A DNA stretch of 64,000 nucleotides from Hygrocybe punicea (taxonomy: Eukaryota > Basidiomycota > Agaricomycetes > Agaricales > Hygrophoraceae). This document shows positions 1 through 10,304 of this stretch, in pieces (the stretch's first letter is position 1; each line of letters begins with the position of its first letter). Below the pieces are notes generated by a model. It made no database searches, was not told where the DNA came from, and saw only the letters and a program-made list of their open reading frames with translations. The translations under genes and the position numbers were made by a program. The stretch is taken from assembly GCA_963556145.1 (NCBI GenBank), contig OY744461.1, positions 4,092,001 through 4,156,000 of the forward strand, given 5' to 3'.

Positions 1-54
1 TCTGGAATAATGATGAGAATGAGATGAAATGTCAGTCATCTGGTAAGAACTGAC

Positions 55-172
55 CTTGAGCAAGTGTTTCCGCAGAAGTGGTAACGATGTCCTGCAGGGT
101 TTCGTAACCCGCTCTTGTCAGAGCAGACAGGGTTGAGCTTGGGAGTGTCAAGGACGATATCGGTCGAGCCAT
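55..172 (-). CDS. First exon of a RAD51-family recombinase paralog (partial)
   Basis: The minus strand from an ATG at 172 reads a short N-terminal segment that looks like the helix-hairpin-helix region of RAD51/RAD51C-type proteins: a Leu/Pro-rich start, then ALTRAGYETLQDI, the usual 'sensor helix' wording before the ATPase core. The exon stops at a GTCAGT donor (49-54) and the rest, including the Walker motifs, lies beyond the left edge. Family members act in homologous recombination. Only about 39 residues are visible, so another HhH protein is possible. It is transcribed in the same direction as the NAPE-PLD-like gene, with about 290 bp between them. Confidence 0.4.
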
Positions 173-348
173 ATGTTTGGTAAGTCCCCGATGTATCAAG
201 CAGAATCGAGTTCGAATACCCGTCCAGAAATCGTCGATCTTTTGAAGGAGATTGCGGTTGTGAGCAGCAACGTCCAGGGTTGGCCCTGCAAGGGCCACCG
301 TATACACCAAGCGCTGGCCCGAGCATCTGGCAGAGTGGAATCGTTAAG

Positions 349-384
349 TTAGGAGTACACTTAGGAGTACACTTAGGAGTACAC
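349..384. repeat. Three tandem copies of a 12-bp unit
   Basis: TTAGGAGTACAC is repeated three times head to tail (349-360, 361-372, 373-384) between the two minus-strand genes. It may be part of the RAD51-like promoter or replication slippage; function unknown. Confidence 0.8.
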
Positions 385-464
385 AGAAACGCGAAGTTGG
401 ATCTACGTCAAGGACCAAGTGCACATATATAGTCGATGATTATTAGACCCAAAACCATCCACAC

Positions 465-2011
465 TCAGAAAAACATAGTTTCTCCGATGTCACACACCGT
501 GAACGCTCCATCCTCAATGCCTACTTTCTTACACTCTTCCACCAATCGCCTGGGCGGTTCGACCACCTCTTCTGTAGTCAGTACCCAAGTTCTGGGTGGC
601 CAGCGTTCAACAAGTGTCGAACATGAAACAATGCAGCTATGCTCACCCCCAATGCATTCCAAGTGCATGTTTGGCACGCACGTCTTTGAACAGGCGGACG
701 CTATCTTGAGGCGCACAATGAATAGGCGACATGAAACTCCGGGGGAGATATGCTCTTCACGTCATCATATACGCGTCACACGCACAATCGTCGCGTAGAG
801 TATGGTGAACTCACCCGATTGGAATCATGGCAAAATCAAATCCACCAAAACGTTTTCCGATGTCCTTGAACGCCGGACATGTAGGCACCTGATCTTCATT
901 CTGACCATCCCGGACTGCGCGGTAACCGGTGTCACCAGCGAAAAATATCTTGACACCTGCGGGTTCTGACTTGCTTGGTTCACCGGTAATGGATTCTTCA
1001 ACAACCCAGCTGGCCCAGAGTGTCTTGAATCGGTCAAAGACCCCACGTCCAGTGAAATGTTGAGCCGGGGTACACGTTATATCAAATGCAGCCTTCTGGA
1101 GGTCTTTGTCTCCATCAGGGATGTCAACCTCGACGTGCTTTGATTCCCACCAGTCCATGATGTGAGTGTGGCTCTCGGGGTAACCAAGTTTGAGGAAGTA
1201 GGGTGCATTTCCAAGCGGAGCGAAAATATGTGGGAGGCGTGTGCGTGCCAGGAGACCGCGGAGTGTGGCGCTGTCAAGACTGGATCACACATGAATGACA
1301 TCGATGCGCTTGTAAGTTACATTGAAACGATACATACTGATCGTAATGGTTATGCTGGAAGCAGGGGTTTCATAGATAATGTTAAACGGTTTGGTTGATA
1401 GAGCAATGATTTGGACGTACTGAGATGATGATGGCATCAACCTCCGGTATGTCGTCAATATTGCATGGTGGAGCTATACCAAGGGTCTGGTGAATACTGT
1501 CTGAGAAGTGAAGCACTAGCGCGAACATACGCGTGATACGCTTGGGTCCGATCCATTGAGTGGGAGAGCATCTATCACTAAAGACAGGATCGAAAAGAAT
1601 ACGAGCACCTCGAGAAAGAGGCACTGATCCTGTGATCAATCGTGCAGGGAGCTCAACAAGGAAACAAGCGTGTCCGAGCCAAGTTGCTTTGATCTTGTTG
1701 TTATCCACGGCTGCGTTATCTTCAAGGCCCCAGGTTGGTGTTCGAACGGGAATTAGCCTAGCTATGTCCTTCGGGACGGTGGGCGAATGGCGGGCGACCT
1801 CTATTCCCAACTAGACGCCAAAGTAGATAAGCACCTCTTCAGGGATATAACAAATACGCACTGAAACAATATCACTTGCATGGTGGGCATGCCAGCTGGG
1901 CCATGGATTCCGAAACGCGCTAGGTTTGTTGTCAACCCAATGGTCTGGCTTTACCCCAGCTTTGCTCTTTACACTGGACTCAGATACGCGGATTTGTGTG
2001 AGTATCGACAT
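465..2011 (-). CDS. NAPE-hydrolysing phospholipase D-type metallo-beta-lactamase
   Basis: The predicted 399-residue protein belongs to the NAPE-PLD/yeast Fmp30 family, zinc hydrolases that cut N-acylphosphatidylethanolamine to N-acylethanolamine and phosphatidate. Proposed exons are 2011-1862, 1810-1531, 1473-1421, 1354-1338, 1279-815, 754-647 and 591-465, all with GT-AG introns of 51-66 bp and keeping frame. Visible hallmarks are WLGHACFLVEL, the metal motif HNHYDHLD (split over a 17-nt microexon), the later histidine in PAQHFTGRG, the aspartate in FAGDTGYR, and a last histidine in GMHWGTWVLT. Length matches the family (human about 390). The first in-frame ATG is 2011. Yeast Fmp30 is mitochondrial; localisation here was not judged. 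No disabling change was seen, so it should be functional. It shares a 360-bp divergent promoter with the RRM gene. Confidence 0.88.
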
Positions 2012-2371
2012 GAGGAACCACTGGCACCTGAGATTGGGCAAGCTTATAAGGGCTTTCGGAGTCTGAGACGCGTCACTTTGAATGCCGCAACCTCAAACCT
2101 GTTCCGCTACTCAAGTTGTCAGCAGCTGCGGCACAGTGCACAGCCATATCAATATCCAGGGACGCACAAGCGAGCTACAATCGGGACAATTTTTATAGAA
2201 TTTATTATTATTATAAGGTGATTCGGCTATTTCCGAGCGCTCTGCTCTCTACTGCCCGATTGAAAATTCTTGCTTGGTTTCGCCCACTTCCTACCGCTGA
2301 GGCCTGAGGTCCTTTGATTTGCTTAATACCCAGCGAGCCCACATTATTTTATTCTTGAACAAAGGACAGCA
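2012..2371. promoter_or_regulatory. Divergent intergenic promoter region
   Basis: These 360 bp separate the start codons of the NAPE-PLD-like gene (minus) and the RRM gene (plus), so both promoters must lie here or overlap. It contains an A/T stretch near 2200-2220 but no clear TATA box. No reading frame in it looks coding. Confidence 0.5.
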
Positions 2372-4227
2372 ATGCCTTCTCCCGTCCTCAAATACACTCC
2401 GGAATCAAACACCGTCCTGGTCGAGAACATATCTGCAGACAGTACATCCCTTTTTTCTTCTGTTATCTGGACACCCTTGACCGCCCACGTAGCCAATCGA
2501 ATGGAGATAGTCGCGCTTTTCAATACTCTCATTGGTGCCAGACAGCCTAATTGTACTGAAATATCTTCAGTTTGACCGTCTTTAACAGGGAAAGTACGCA
2601 ACTCTGAAGGTGTTAATAACCGTCTTGGGGGCCCTTTAAAAATCACGTTCTTTACTCAGGATGCGTCTAAGTGAGTCTGCAGTCCTATGTGGTGCCCTTC
2701 TCTGTTCCCTTACTCTGTAACAGGAAAGCCTTGTGCATGTCGGGGTACGCTGTCGGTGGAATGCCATTGTAAGTAGCATGTCGTGATTCTTGACGCTGGT
2801 TTGGCGCATACATGCGGTCTACGAGTTATAATTTCCATTGAATACTGATATACAACAGACTCGTGACGTCGTCGTTGCAACCGAATCCTCAAGGCACCTC
2901 CAGCTACATGAAACACGCAGAAACTCGTCGTAACCTCTATGTACTTGGTTTACCGTTTACCTTTACCAAGTAGGTTATTCCTCATACTGGCATCCATGTT
3001 ACAACAAGTTTGTCAGGTCCGAATTTACCTCCACGTTTGCTCGGTTTGGCACTGTCTCACACTGCGTTATTCTTGCGACATTGGATAACGCATCACGACG
3101 ACGAGGTTTTGTGGTAATGTCAACTAACGAAGAGGCAAAGTTAGCCATGAGTGTTCTGTCTCGTACCCAGCTCAAGTAGATTTCCAAGAGTTGGTTTGAA
3201 ATGTCGCTAATAATTCCTCATCAGTGGGCATACACTAGATATATCTTGGGCCGTCGTTCAACGCTCTCAAGGTGCGTTGCGAAGGTTAGCTTGATTAACC
3301 CGGTCTCACGTGTCAACATCTGAAGGTTTCCTCGATGGTGGTGATCGTCGCATGATGTTTGATCTTCGGTCTTCTCAGGCTACCTGTGCGGGCGGCGTTC
3401 AACAAGATGGGCCTGAATCGCGTTCTACAGATGTTTCTGACAATTCCGTTGCCTCCGCTGATGGTGCATCCGACGATAAGCCATTGACAGCCAGCTTGAC
3501 ACCGACGTCGACTTTGCTCGTTTCCAATCTGCCCACTTTCTTGTTTTCCCAAGCTCTAGACTTGCATCCGCTCTTCTATCCCTTTGGCAAGATTCAAAAA
3601 CTCGAGGTTCTCTCCGCAATTCCTGGTCAATTTTCAGAAACCATAGGAGCGATCGTGGAATATTCAGTAACGGCAAGCGCCCAAGAAGCTAAAGAAACTC
3701 TTCAAGGACAATCCTACTCGACTCACAAGTTGAAAGTTGAATACATGCAACTCACGGCTGAACTTCATTCTGGCTCATCGGACGTGAATCCGCATGCCTG
3801 CTTAGGGAACTCCTCAATTTTGAATCCTTTTGCCCCTACCTTCAAATTAGAAACTGCTCCGTCGCACCCTTTCGTTGCATCGTCTTCGCCATACTACAAC
3901 TCTGATATCCATTTGAATACCGCCGCGCCTCCCAATAGTCCTTTTGCTAAGACCCAAAATATTTTCGTCCATGCGCCACCACAAACCATTCCCGTCGACC
4001 TTCGTTTCACGCAATCTCGCATGAAGTCGAGTTTGAGTTCTGCTCCCTCCCGGTGAGTTCCATCCGGTCAATGTTTGTACTTTGATGCTGATGGGAACTC
4101 GCGGTTTCTTTACAGCTGGTGCCACGATTCCTTCAACTACATCCCGTCGTTGCGTGGTCAGCACGCATTTGCCAATCTGTCGAACGTTGTGAAAACCAAC
4201 TTATCCCACCCGAACCGCTACCTCTGA
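2372..4227 (+). CDS. Three-RRM RNA-binding protein
   Basis: Nine proposed exons (2372-2441, 2493-2534, 2589-2670, 2724-2768, 2859-2969, 3017-3175, 3225-3271, 3326-4052, 4116-4227) join in frame to 464 residues. RRM1 begins at TVLVENI (RNP2-like) with LKITFFT as its RNP1-like strand. RRM2 has NLYVLGLPF and RRGFVVM, the clearest RNP2/RNP1 pair. RRM3 begins STLLVSNLP. The tail is Ser/Pro/Asn-rich and probably disordered. Such proteins bind single-stranded RNA in mRNA processing or translation control; the particular target is not predictable. Introns are 39-63 bp. The start ATG at 2372 lies in AGCAATGCC context. No frame damage was seen. The outermost transposon of the nest begins 264 bp after its stop, so its 3' UTR may be close to the insertion point. 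Confidence 0.8.
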
Positions 4228-4581
4228 TACCATAATCACGGCATAGAATTCTTGCTTTCTCATTCTATTCTTGTGCTTGGAACGAGCTATTCTGTTGCCT
4301 CTTCTTGTTGTGGAACTTTCAACCTCACGCTTTTCGCCTAATAGTTGTAATATAATTCAATAACTTGTTTTGCCTGAGATTATTGGGACGGAGACCGTTC
4401 GCGCCGTTCTTGCACGCTCTTCTTTTCAAGGAAGCAGCCTCGAGAGATACAGAGAGTCGGCTCCAATGTTACTGCTGAATCACGATTTTACGGCCATTTG
4501 CATAATTCATGGCAGTAAATGCACTTTGTTGAATCAATTGAGAAATTTGGACTTTATAGAGGAATTTCCAATGCTGAACCA

Positions 4582-6167
4582 TCAGTAAATTTACTTCCCC
4601 TTTTTTTTGCACTTTTGACACCTTGACCTTTTTCTCAACTTTTTTGCCAACTTTTTTCACGCTTTTCCACCTTTTGGTACTTTAACAGCTTGAAAAAGTT
4701 TAGTACTTTTTTTCTCTCATACCTTTTGACTATTTTTTCTCGGTTTGTCGTAACTTTTAAAAGTTATGTGGATTACCTTTCAACACTTTTTTCTCTGCTT
4801 GTTAGTTATAGTCCTTTTTTTTTGAAAAGTTACTTAGATTGAATGAATATCAAATACAGTAATTTGAAGCCCCGTTGTCTTTCATCGCAACTGTTGTCGT
4901 TGTCATCTTGCCGACGCCGCCACTGCCAGTGGGTGGTTGCGGTCATGGTCATGGTTGTCGCCCTGCTGCTGCTGCCAATTATGGCACGGTGACATTCTGC
5001 TGCTGCTGCCAGTTGGCGGTGGTGGTGGCCAACATCATCCCGCGGCTGTCACTGCCAGTGGGTGGTGGGTCGTTGTCGTTGTTGTCCTGCTCATGCCACC
5101 AGTTGGTGGTGGTGACAGCGGTCGTCGTCATTGTCACCCTGCTTGCGGCTGCCAGTTGGCAGTGCTGGTGGGCACCATCGTCATCGTCTTGCTTGCTGCT
5201 GCTAGTTGGCAGCAGTTGTCGTTGTAGTCGTCTTACTGCCAGTTGGCAGTGGTGGTGGCCGTTGTTGTTGTTGTCCTGCTGCTGCCACCAGTGGGCAGTG
5301 GTGACAGCGGTTGCTGCTGCCAGTTGGCAGTTGTTGTGGTCACAGTTGTTGTTGTTGTCATTGTTGTCATTGTCATTCTACTGCCAGTTGGCAGTGGTGG
5401 TGGCTGTTGTTGTCGTCTGGCTGCTGTGGGCAGCGGTCATAGTTGCCGCCATCCTGCTGCTGCTGCTAGTTGGTAGTGGTGGTGGCATCATCTTCTATGT
5501 GCCATCCTGTCCTGGTTAGCGGGGTTTGGGGATGGTGAGGCAGTTGGGTACGTACCTTATCAGCTCAGGTGTTCTCACACCTCTCCTTGTCGTTTCTTGT
5601 CGATGACATCTTCCTTGTTGCCATGGTGTCGTGTCTGCGGTCAAAGGTCAGTGGCAAAAATCGCTAAGTCAGAACTGACCAAAAGTGGCAAGTGACAATG
5701 TTTGGCACTCCATTTTGCCAAACTTTGCCAAATGGTCTGTGCATGACCTCAAAACATATATAAGTCCAACACATTTATATTTCTCGCACTTGCTTCGGTT
5801 AATTCCTCCATCTTAACAGAACTGTAATAACAATGTATTAGTACTATCGTAAATATATTATAGTCTAACCAAAATTATTTAATTATTTGCCTCATGTGAT
5901 AACCCAATGAATGATTATTAAGAATATTATATATCTTCACCTTATAAAATTTTCACTGAATTGCCCGTAAAAATAGGATCACCAGTGCAATTTAGAGAAC
6001 TTTTTTATGTGCTTTTATCTACTTTTACGAGAGGTTTGACCTTTTCCAGGATAAGGGACATGCCATGGAAAAGGTGACACTCTTTTCACCTTTTACACCT
6101 TTTTCCCCTTGGAAAAGGTGAAAAGGGCCCAAAAAGGGGATATGTAATTTTACTGATGACCTTGTAT
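4582..6167. mobile_element. Small TIR element inserted in the left arm
   Basis: ATCAGTAAATTTACTTCCCC after 4587 faces its inverted partner GGGGATATGTAATTTTACT near 6140-6163, so this block behaves as a unit absent from the right arm. Inside are a T-rich tract (4600-4840, repeated CTTTTTGCC-like words), a GTT/GCC minisatellite (4885-5515), AT-rich DNA (5770-6000) and a short ACCTTTT/AAAAGGTG inverted stretch at 6045-6130. No credible gene. The TSD is unclear (AACC against GACC). Confidence 0.5.
4885..5515. repeat. Degenerate minisatellite, GTTGTC / CTGCCAGTTGGCAG units
   Basis: Irregular copies of the palindromic word CTGCCAGTTGGCAG, spaced by GTGGTGG and GTTGTTGTC runs, fill this block. All frames are long open simply because of composition (Val/Leu/Cys repeats), so it is not called as a gene. 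Confidence 0.8.
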
Positions 6168-6599
6168 CTCATGAAATATTATCTCATGAAATACTACATG
6201 GATTGAGATGGGTATAGAGGGAAAGTTGTACTATTAAGTCTATTATTAAAGGGCTATCTGCTCCTGTAATTAGATTTGGACAATATTCAGTGGATGATGA
6301 GTTGTAGATGAAACAAGAGGTGAACCAGTACTTTTTAACACCCAAAATGATATTGTCAAATTACAGCATCAAATGAGCTCCTATGAGGAAGATTGTAGGG
6401 AGAAAATTATCCATTTCTTCAAGGGCTAGAAGTACACTCATCAGGAAAACACAGGTTTACTTAATCTGACTTTATTTCATAAATTAAGGCTTTTTAAGTA
6501 GTTAAGTGATTAAGTGGAATCAAGAAGGTCCATCTACTTAATTTCACTTATTCCATTATTTTTATGAATCAAATTTTAGTTTTAATAAATGATTGGTAC

Positions 6600-7560
6600 T
6601 ACTAGGCTACTACAACTATGCATCACTGGTGCTAGTGCCTGTCCTGTGCTGGTCCTGGCACTGTTGCTGGTCCTGGTCCTGGTGCCTATCCTGATCATTT
6701 TTGAGTTCGCCAGAGGTGAGAAGGGTGAGGGCAGTATATTGGAAGGAGCTGTGGATGTTGACATCTTGAAGGGCAGCAGCAGAGAGGGGGAGCAGCACAT
6801 CATGAGAGCCCATGCCCCCTGTAATAGCAGCCTGAAACAAAAATGATCAGTTGATGATTGCACAGAGAGCTGGTCAATAAAAGGGCTTACAAGGATAGAA
6901 ATTTGCTCTGCACCAGTGCATTTGAAGACCACGTCGAACTGTAGCGCTGTTGCTGGTATGCTGGTGTAGGTGTTGGTGCCGCGCTGGTCTGATGTGGCAA
7001 CTGGCGCCATTGCTTGTGCTAGTGTTGGGGTGAGCGCCGGTGCCGCTGATACTGGTGGAGCCATTACCGCTGTCCTTGTCACTGTCCCTGCTGTTCTCGT
7101 CACTGTTCTTGTTGTTGTTTCTGTTGTCATCCTCGTTTCCATTGTCCTCATCCTTGTGATCACCACTGGCACTGGCACTGTTGCCATGCTGGTACTGGCG
7201 TGAGTGCTGGTGCTAGTGCCAGCTGGCACCATCGTTGTGCCATGCTGGGCTTGTGCCATCAGTGTGCCATGCTGGTACTGGTGCAGGTGCTAACATTGCT
7301 GTTCTTGCTGTACTTCCCATCGCTGTTATCGCCATCCTTGTCTTCATCATTGTGGCCCATCCATGTTATCATCCATGTTGTTGTCCATGCTGCCATCTAT
7401 GTCCATGTCCATGTCATCATCCTCATCCTGGTCTTGTCACTATTGCCAGCTGGTCCATGTGAGTACCCATCGCTAGTGGCAAGAGAAGAAAGCGGCTTGG
7501 CTTACTTGAAACATTCTACCTCGCCACCATCCTCACCATTGTTGTAGTAGGAGGTCACGT
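6600..7560. repeat. GGT/CCT-rich minisatellite core of the outer element
   Basis: Short degenerate units such as CTGGTCCTGGTGCC and GTCATCCTC alternate across about 1 kb. Open frames here are Val/Leu/Pro-repeat artefacts. The matching right-hand part is 33640-33890. Similar GGTGCTGGT repeats recur at 53880-55580 and 56480-56660. Confidence 0.7.
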
Positions 7561-7783
7561 GATAGGATCCCATGGTTCATAGGACTATCTAGTAGAGATT
7601 CCTGTAGTAGACACTCAGCCTATCCCACCATGATGCACCCATGACACCCTGAGTGGGCACCCCCTGCCCACTCCATCATGCTGGCTGGTCCCAGCACTGC
7701 TCCTCCTGGCCTGTGCTGGCACTGCTTGCTGGTATTGCCATGGTGTGGGTGCCTGTCCTTGTCCTCTGCCTCGTTGTCATCGC

Positions 7784-8037
7784 TGTAGAGACTGGTATCT
7801 CCCTGGGCACGTATTCCCTCATTTTCCTTCATTCTACATTCATTCAGTTCACTCTTCTCACTTACCAATCACCTCTCCCAGTTCTCCCCCTTGTTTCTCG
7901 TTATAGATACTATATAGTACCTATATAGTGGCTTATGTCCATAGTTACAAACAAGAAGAGATTCTTGGGTTTTTACCCCATCGACAAAACTCGCAAAACA
8001 CTGAGATTACGTGCCTACAAAGGCTGCTCTCTCTACA
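7784..8037 (+). repeat. 5' LTR of outer element (internally deleted)
   Basis: 254 bp, colinear with 32888-33083 and then about 33513-33572 of the other LTR. About 431 bp present in the right LTR (roughly 33084-33513) is missing here. Confidence 0.8.
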
Positions 8038-8039
8038 AC

Positions 8040-8058
8040 TGGAGCCCACTGCGAGGAT
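8040..8058 (+). promoter_or_regulatory. Candidate primer binding site
   Basis: TGGAGCCCACTGCGAGGAT, read as its complement, looks like a tRNA 3' end: CCA, discriminator, seven acceptor bases, then a CTCGC T-stem strand. The tRNA identity was not assigned. Confidence 0.55.
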
Positions 8059-9636
8059 TGTCAAGTCTCTTCTCACTTTCTGTTTTTATCTTGTTTTTGC
8101 CATTTTTGACATCAACACCCCCTTTTTCGGCAGCAAAAGACTACCTGCGCCCTGACATTGACACTTCATAGCTTCACAGCTTCCTCAAGATGTTCTCAGT
8201 ACTTGACTTGCTTATCTATACCTTTCTTGTGCCTCTCCGATGGCAGCTCTTCCCTCTCGCGAGTTTTAGAGTCACAGAATCGTCACATGCCGATGCACCC
8301 GACATTCTCTTGTTATCACTTTTCCTCAGTCTCAGTCTCTCGTTTTCATATATATTCATCTTCTACCTTATAGTCCACCTCCGTCTCTTCATTTTCCAAC
8401 CGACTACAGCCCTCGATGCCCCCAAAAACACCCAAAATGTCCAAAATGTCATGCAAGCACCCAAAACGAGTCGGGTTCAAGAAGAAGAACATGTTGAATT
8501 AGTTGAAAAAGGGAAGAATCGTGAAGACATTTGTGTCTGTGGACAAAAGTACGTACCAGTTAGTTGTTACAGAGGGTCCTGCATGGGAAAGCATATCCCA
8601 ACCCGTCGAACCCACCGCCAACCCATTCCGGTGCCGCCAGACAACGCTCAGACACCCACTCACACCGCTTCTTGACCCACCAGAACCACGCAAGCCCCTT
8701 CAACATGCCAGAAAGAGCCCACGCGGCCGCTTACCACCGTCTCGGGCCATCACCAACCCGCAGCGCCCACACAATGCCAATGCCAACCCGCAGCTCTCCC
8801 ATTCAACATCCGGCGACCTCGTACCGTGTCCCAAGGCCCTCCATTCACCGTCAACAACCCAAACGAGCAAAACCCATGCCAGTTAGGACAACCCGGCCGC
8901 GTGCCACATCACCAATCACAAACTTGTGTATCCAGCCTGCCAAATGCATCACCATGCGTCTACCACCCACAGACCGCATCGTACATGATCGTACATGCCC
9001 CAGCACCCCCATGCACGACGTCATCGCTGTGGTGGACCCAGTCCGTCGAGTCCCAGGCCCCACAATATCAGAAACGCGACCCCGCATCTCCCGCATCCCC
9101 TGGCTTCGTACCACCCCGCAGACCGTCCCCTACACGTTCGTACAGCCCCCCGTGCGCCTCAAATGACCCAAACGATTCAGTACCACGCATTTACAGCAAT
9201 CTGGCCGCCTCCTACGTCACCCGGCCTCAAACCCTTGCATACTTGACATCCCCGGCCTCTCCCACCTTCATTAGACCACCCGGCACCTCGTGCAGCATCC
9301 CAGCACCCTCTATTGCCCCTCGCGAGCCCATATGAGCAGCCCCCACCGCGTTCGACCTCCCCAGGCCATGCCACGTCAAACTGCCTCATGCACCCGCCTA
9401 TTCGACGTCCCCAGCCTCACCTCCCTTCGTTGGACGACCCGCTGCCTCGTACGACCTCCCAAGTCCCCACACCGTCATTCACGAGTCCACACAAGCTGCC
9501 CCTGCCATTGTTGAGCCCCCAACGCCATGTCATGCGAACCCGTTTGGTACCCCCGTCTACTCAACGCTGCCGGCCACTCACGCCTTCATTAGACACCCCG
9601 CCGCCTCGCACCACATCTCAGCACCCCACAGCATCC
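8059..9636 (+). other. Internal region of outer LTR element, left part
   Basis: Highly C-rich DNA made of loosely repeated blocks that contain CACGTCAC or GACATCC words and CCC-rich spacers. Pro/His/Arg/Thr-rich frames are open in several phases at once, which is a composition effect. No retroviral motif was found. The sequence resumes after the hAT at 31623. Confidence 0.5.
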
Positions 9637-9644
9637 CTCACAAG

Positions 9645-9762
9645 TAGTGTTGCCACGGCTCGGTCCGGCTCGGCTCAGCTACGGCTAACAACGGTTAACC
9701 CATATATGGGTTGTTAGCCGGACCGGACCGTTGTGGCAACGGCTAAGCCGCGGCTAACCATC
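9645..9762. repeat. Left terminal and subterminal repeats of the hAT
   Basis: TIR followed by many CGGCTAA, GGCTCGG and GGACCGG words, plus an inverted ACCCATATATGGGT. The right counterpart is 31490-31614, with the same words in inverse order. Confidence 0.75.
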
Positions 9763-9835
9763 CAAAAAAGGAAATTTGTCAGGTGACCCAGGTCGGCCAA
9801 ATCCATTGTTTGTATTTACCGTTTTGTTCATTGCT

Positions 9836-10212
9836 CACCCGTACAAAGTACAAGTGAGCATTCCCCGACTCATCGTTCGCCTGTACAAAGTACTAGCGAG
9901 CTTTTATCTTGGCTCAGACGCGCCCTAACCTCTTGGCTCAGAGACTCTTGCATTCCATCGTTGTTCGTCTTGGCTCAGACTTGCCCTAACTTCTTGGCCT
10001 CCGAGACTCCTTCGTTCCATTCTCGCTTGCCTGTACAAAGTACAAGCGAGCTCCAGCCTCCAGGCGTGTCTTGGCTCAGGTGCTCCCATCGCTCTAGCCA
10101 TTCTCGTTCGCCTGTACTGAGTATCAACAAGCTCCACGCTCCCATTGGCCTTGGCTCAGGTGCTCCCATTGGTCAATCTATTCTCGTTGGCCCGTACAGT
10201 GTATCAGCGAGC
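9836..10212. repeat. Five palindromic subterminal repeats
   Basis: Five degenerate copies of the palindrome TCGCCTGTACAAAGTACAAG followed by GCGAGCT lie near 9836, 9877, 10022, 10104 and 10180, mixed with CTTGGCTCAG copies. They sit between the left TIR and ORF2, where transposase-binding or promoter elements would be expected. Confidence 0.7.
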
Positions 10213-10304
10213 TCTTTGACTTCGTCTTTCACCACTCCTTTGCATCCCTATCCATGTGTATCTTTTTTTTGCACCTATTCTATTAACCCAAATACTGCTG
10301 TCAG

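Larger units (their letters stand above)
4491..6590. repeat. Left arm of the outer long-TIR element (interrupted)
   Basis: Two blocks, 4491-4581 and 6168-about 6590, match the reverse complement of the right arm (33890-35085). Shared phrases include ATGGCAGTAAATGCACTTTG, GAGAAATTTGGACTT, ATGGATTGAGATGGGTATA and GAAAACACAGGTTTACTTAA. The 4582-6167 insertion separates the blocks. Dispersed partial relatives lie near 51030-51640 and 59990-60710. Confidence 0.7.

Noticed and set aside
4875..5519. Long open frame rich in Val/Leu/Cys/Trp
   Set aside because: It follows a GTT/GCC minisatellite that is open in all plus frames; no domain, no splice logic.
6582..7547. Frames of Thr/Met or Val/Leu repeats on both strands
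   Set aside because: Minisatellite, not a gene.
8503..9717. Overlapping Pro/His/Thr-rich frames after the outer 5' LTR
   Set aside because: Same composition effect; three frames open at once and one runs into the hAT end.
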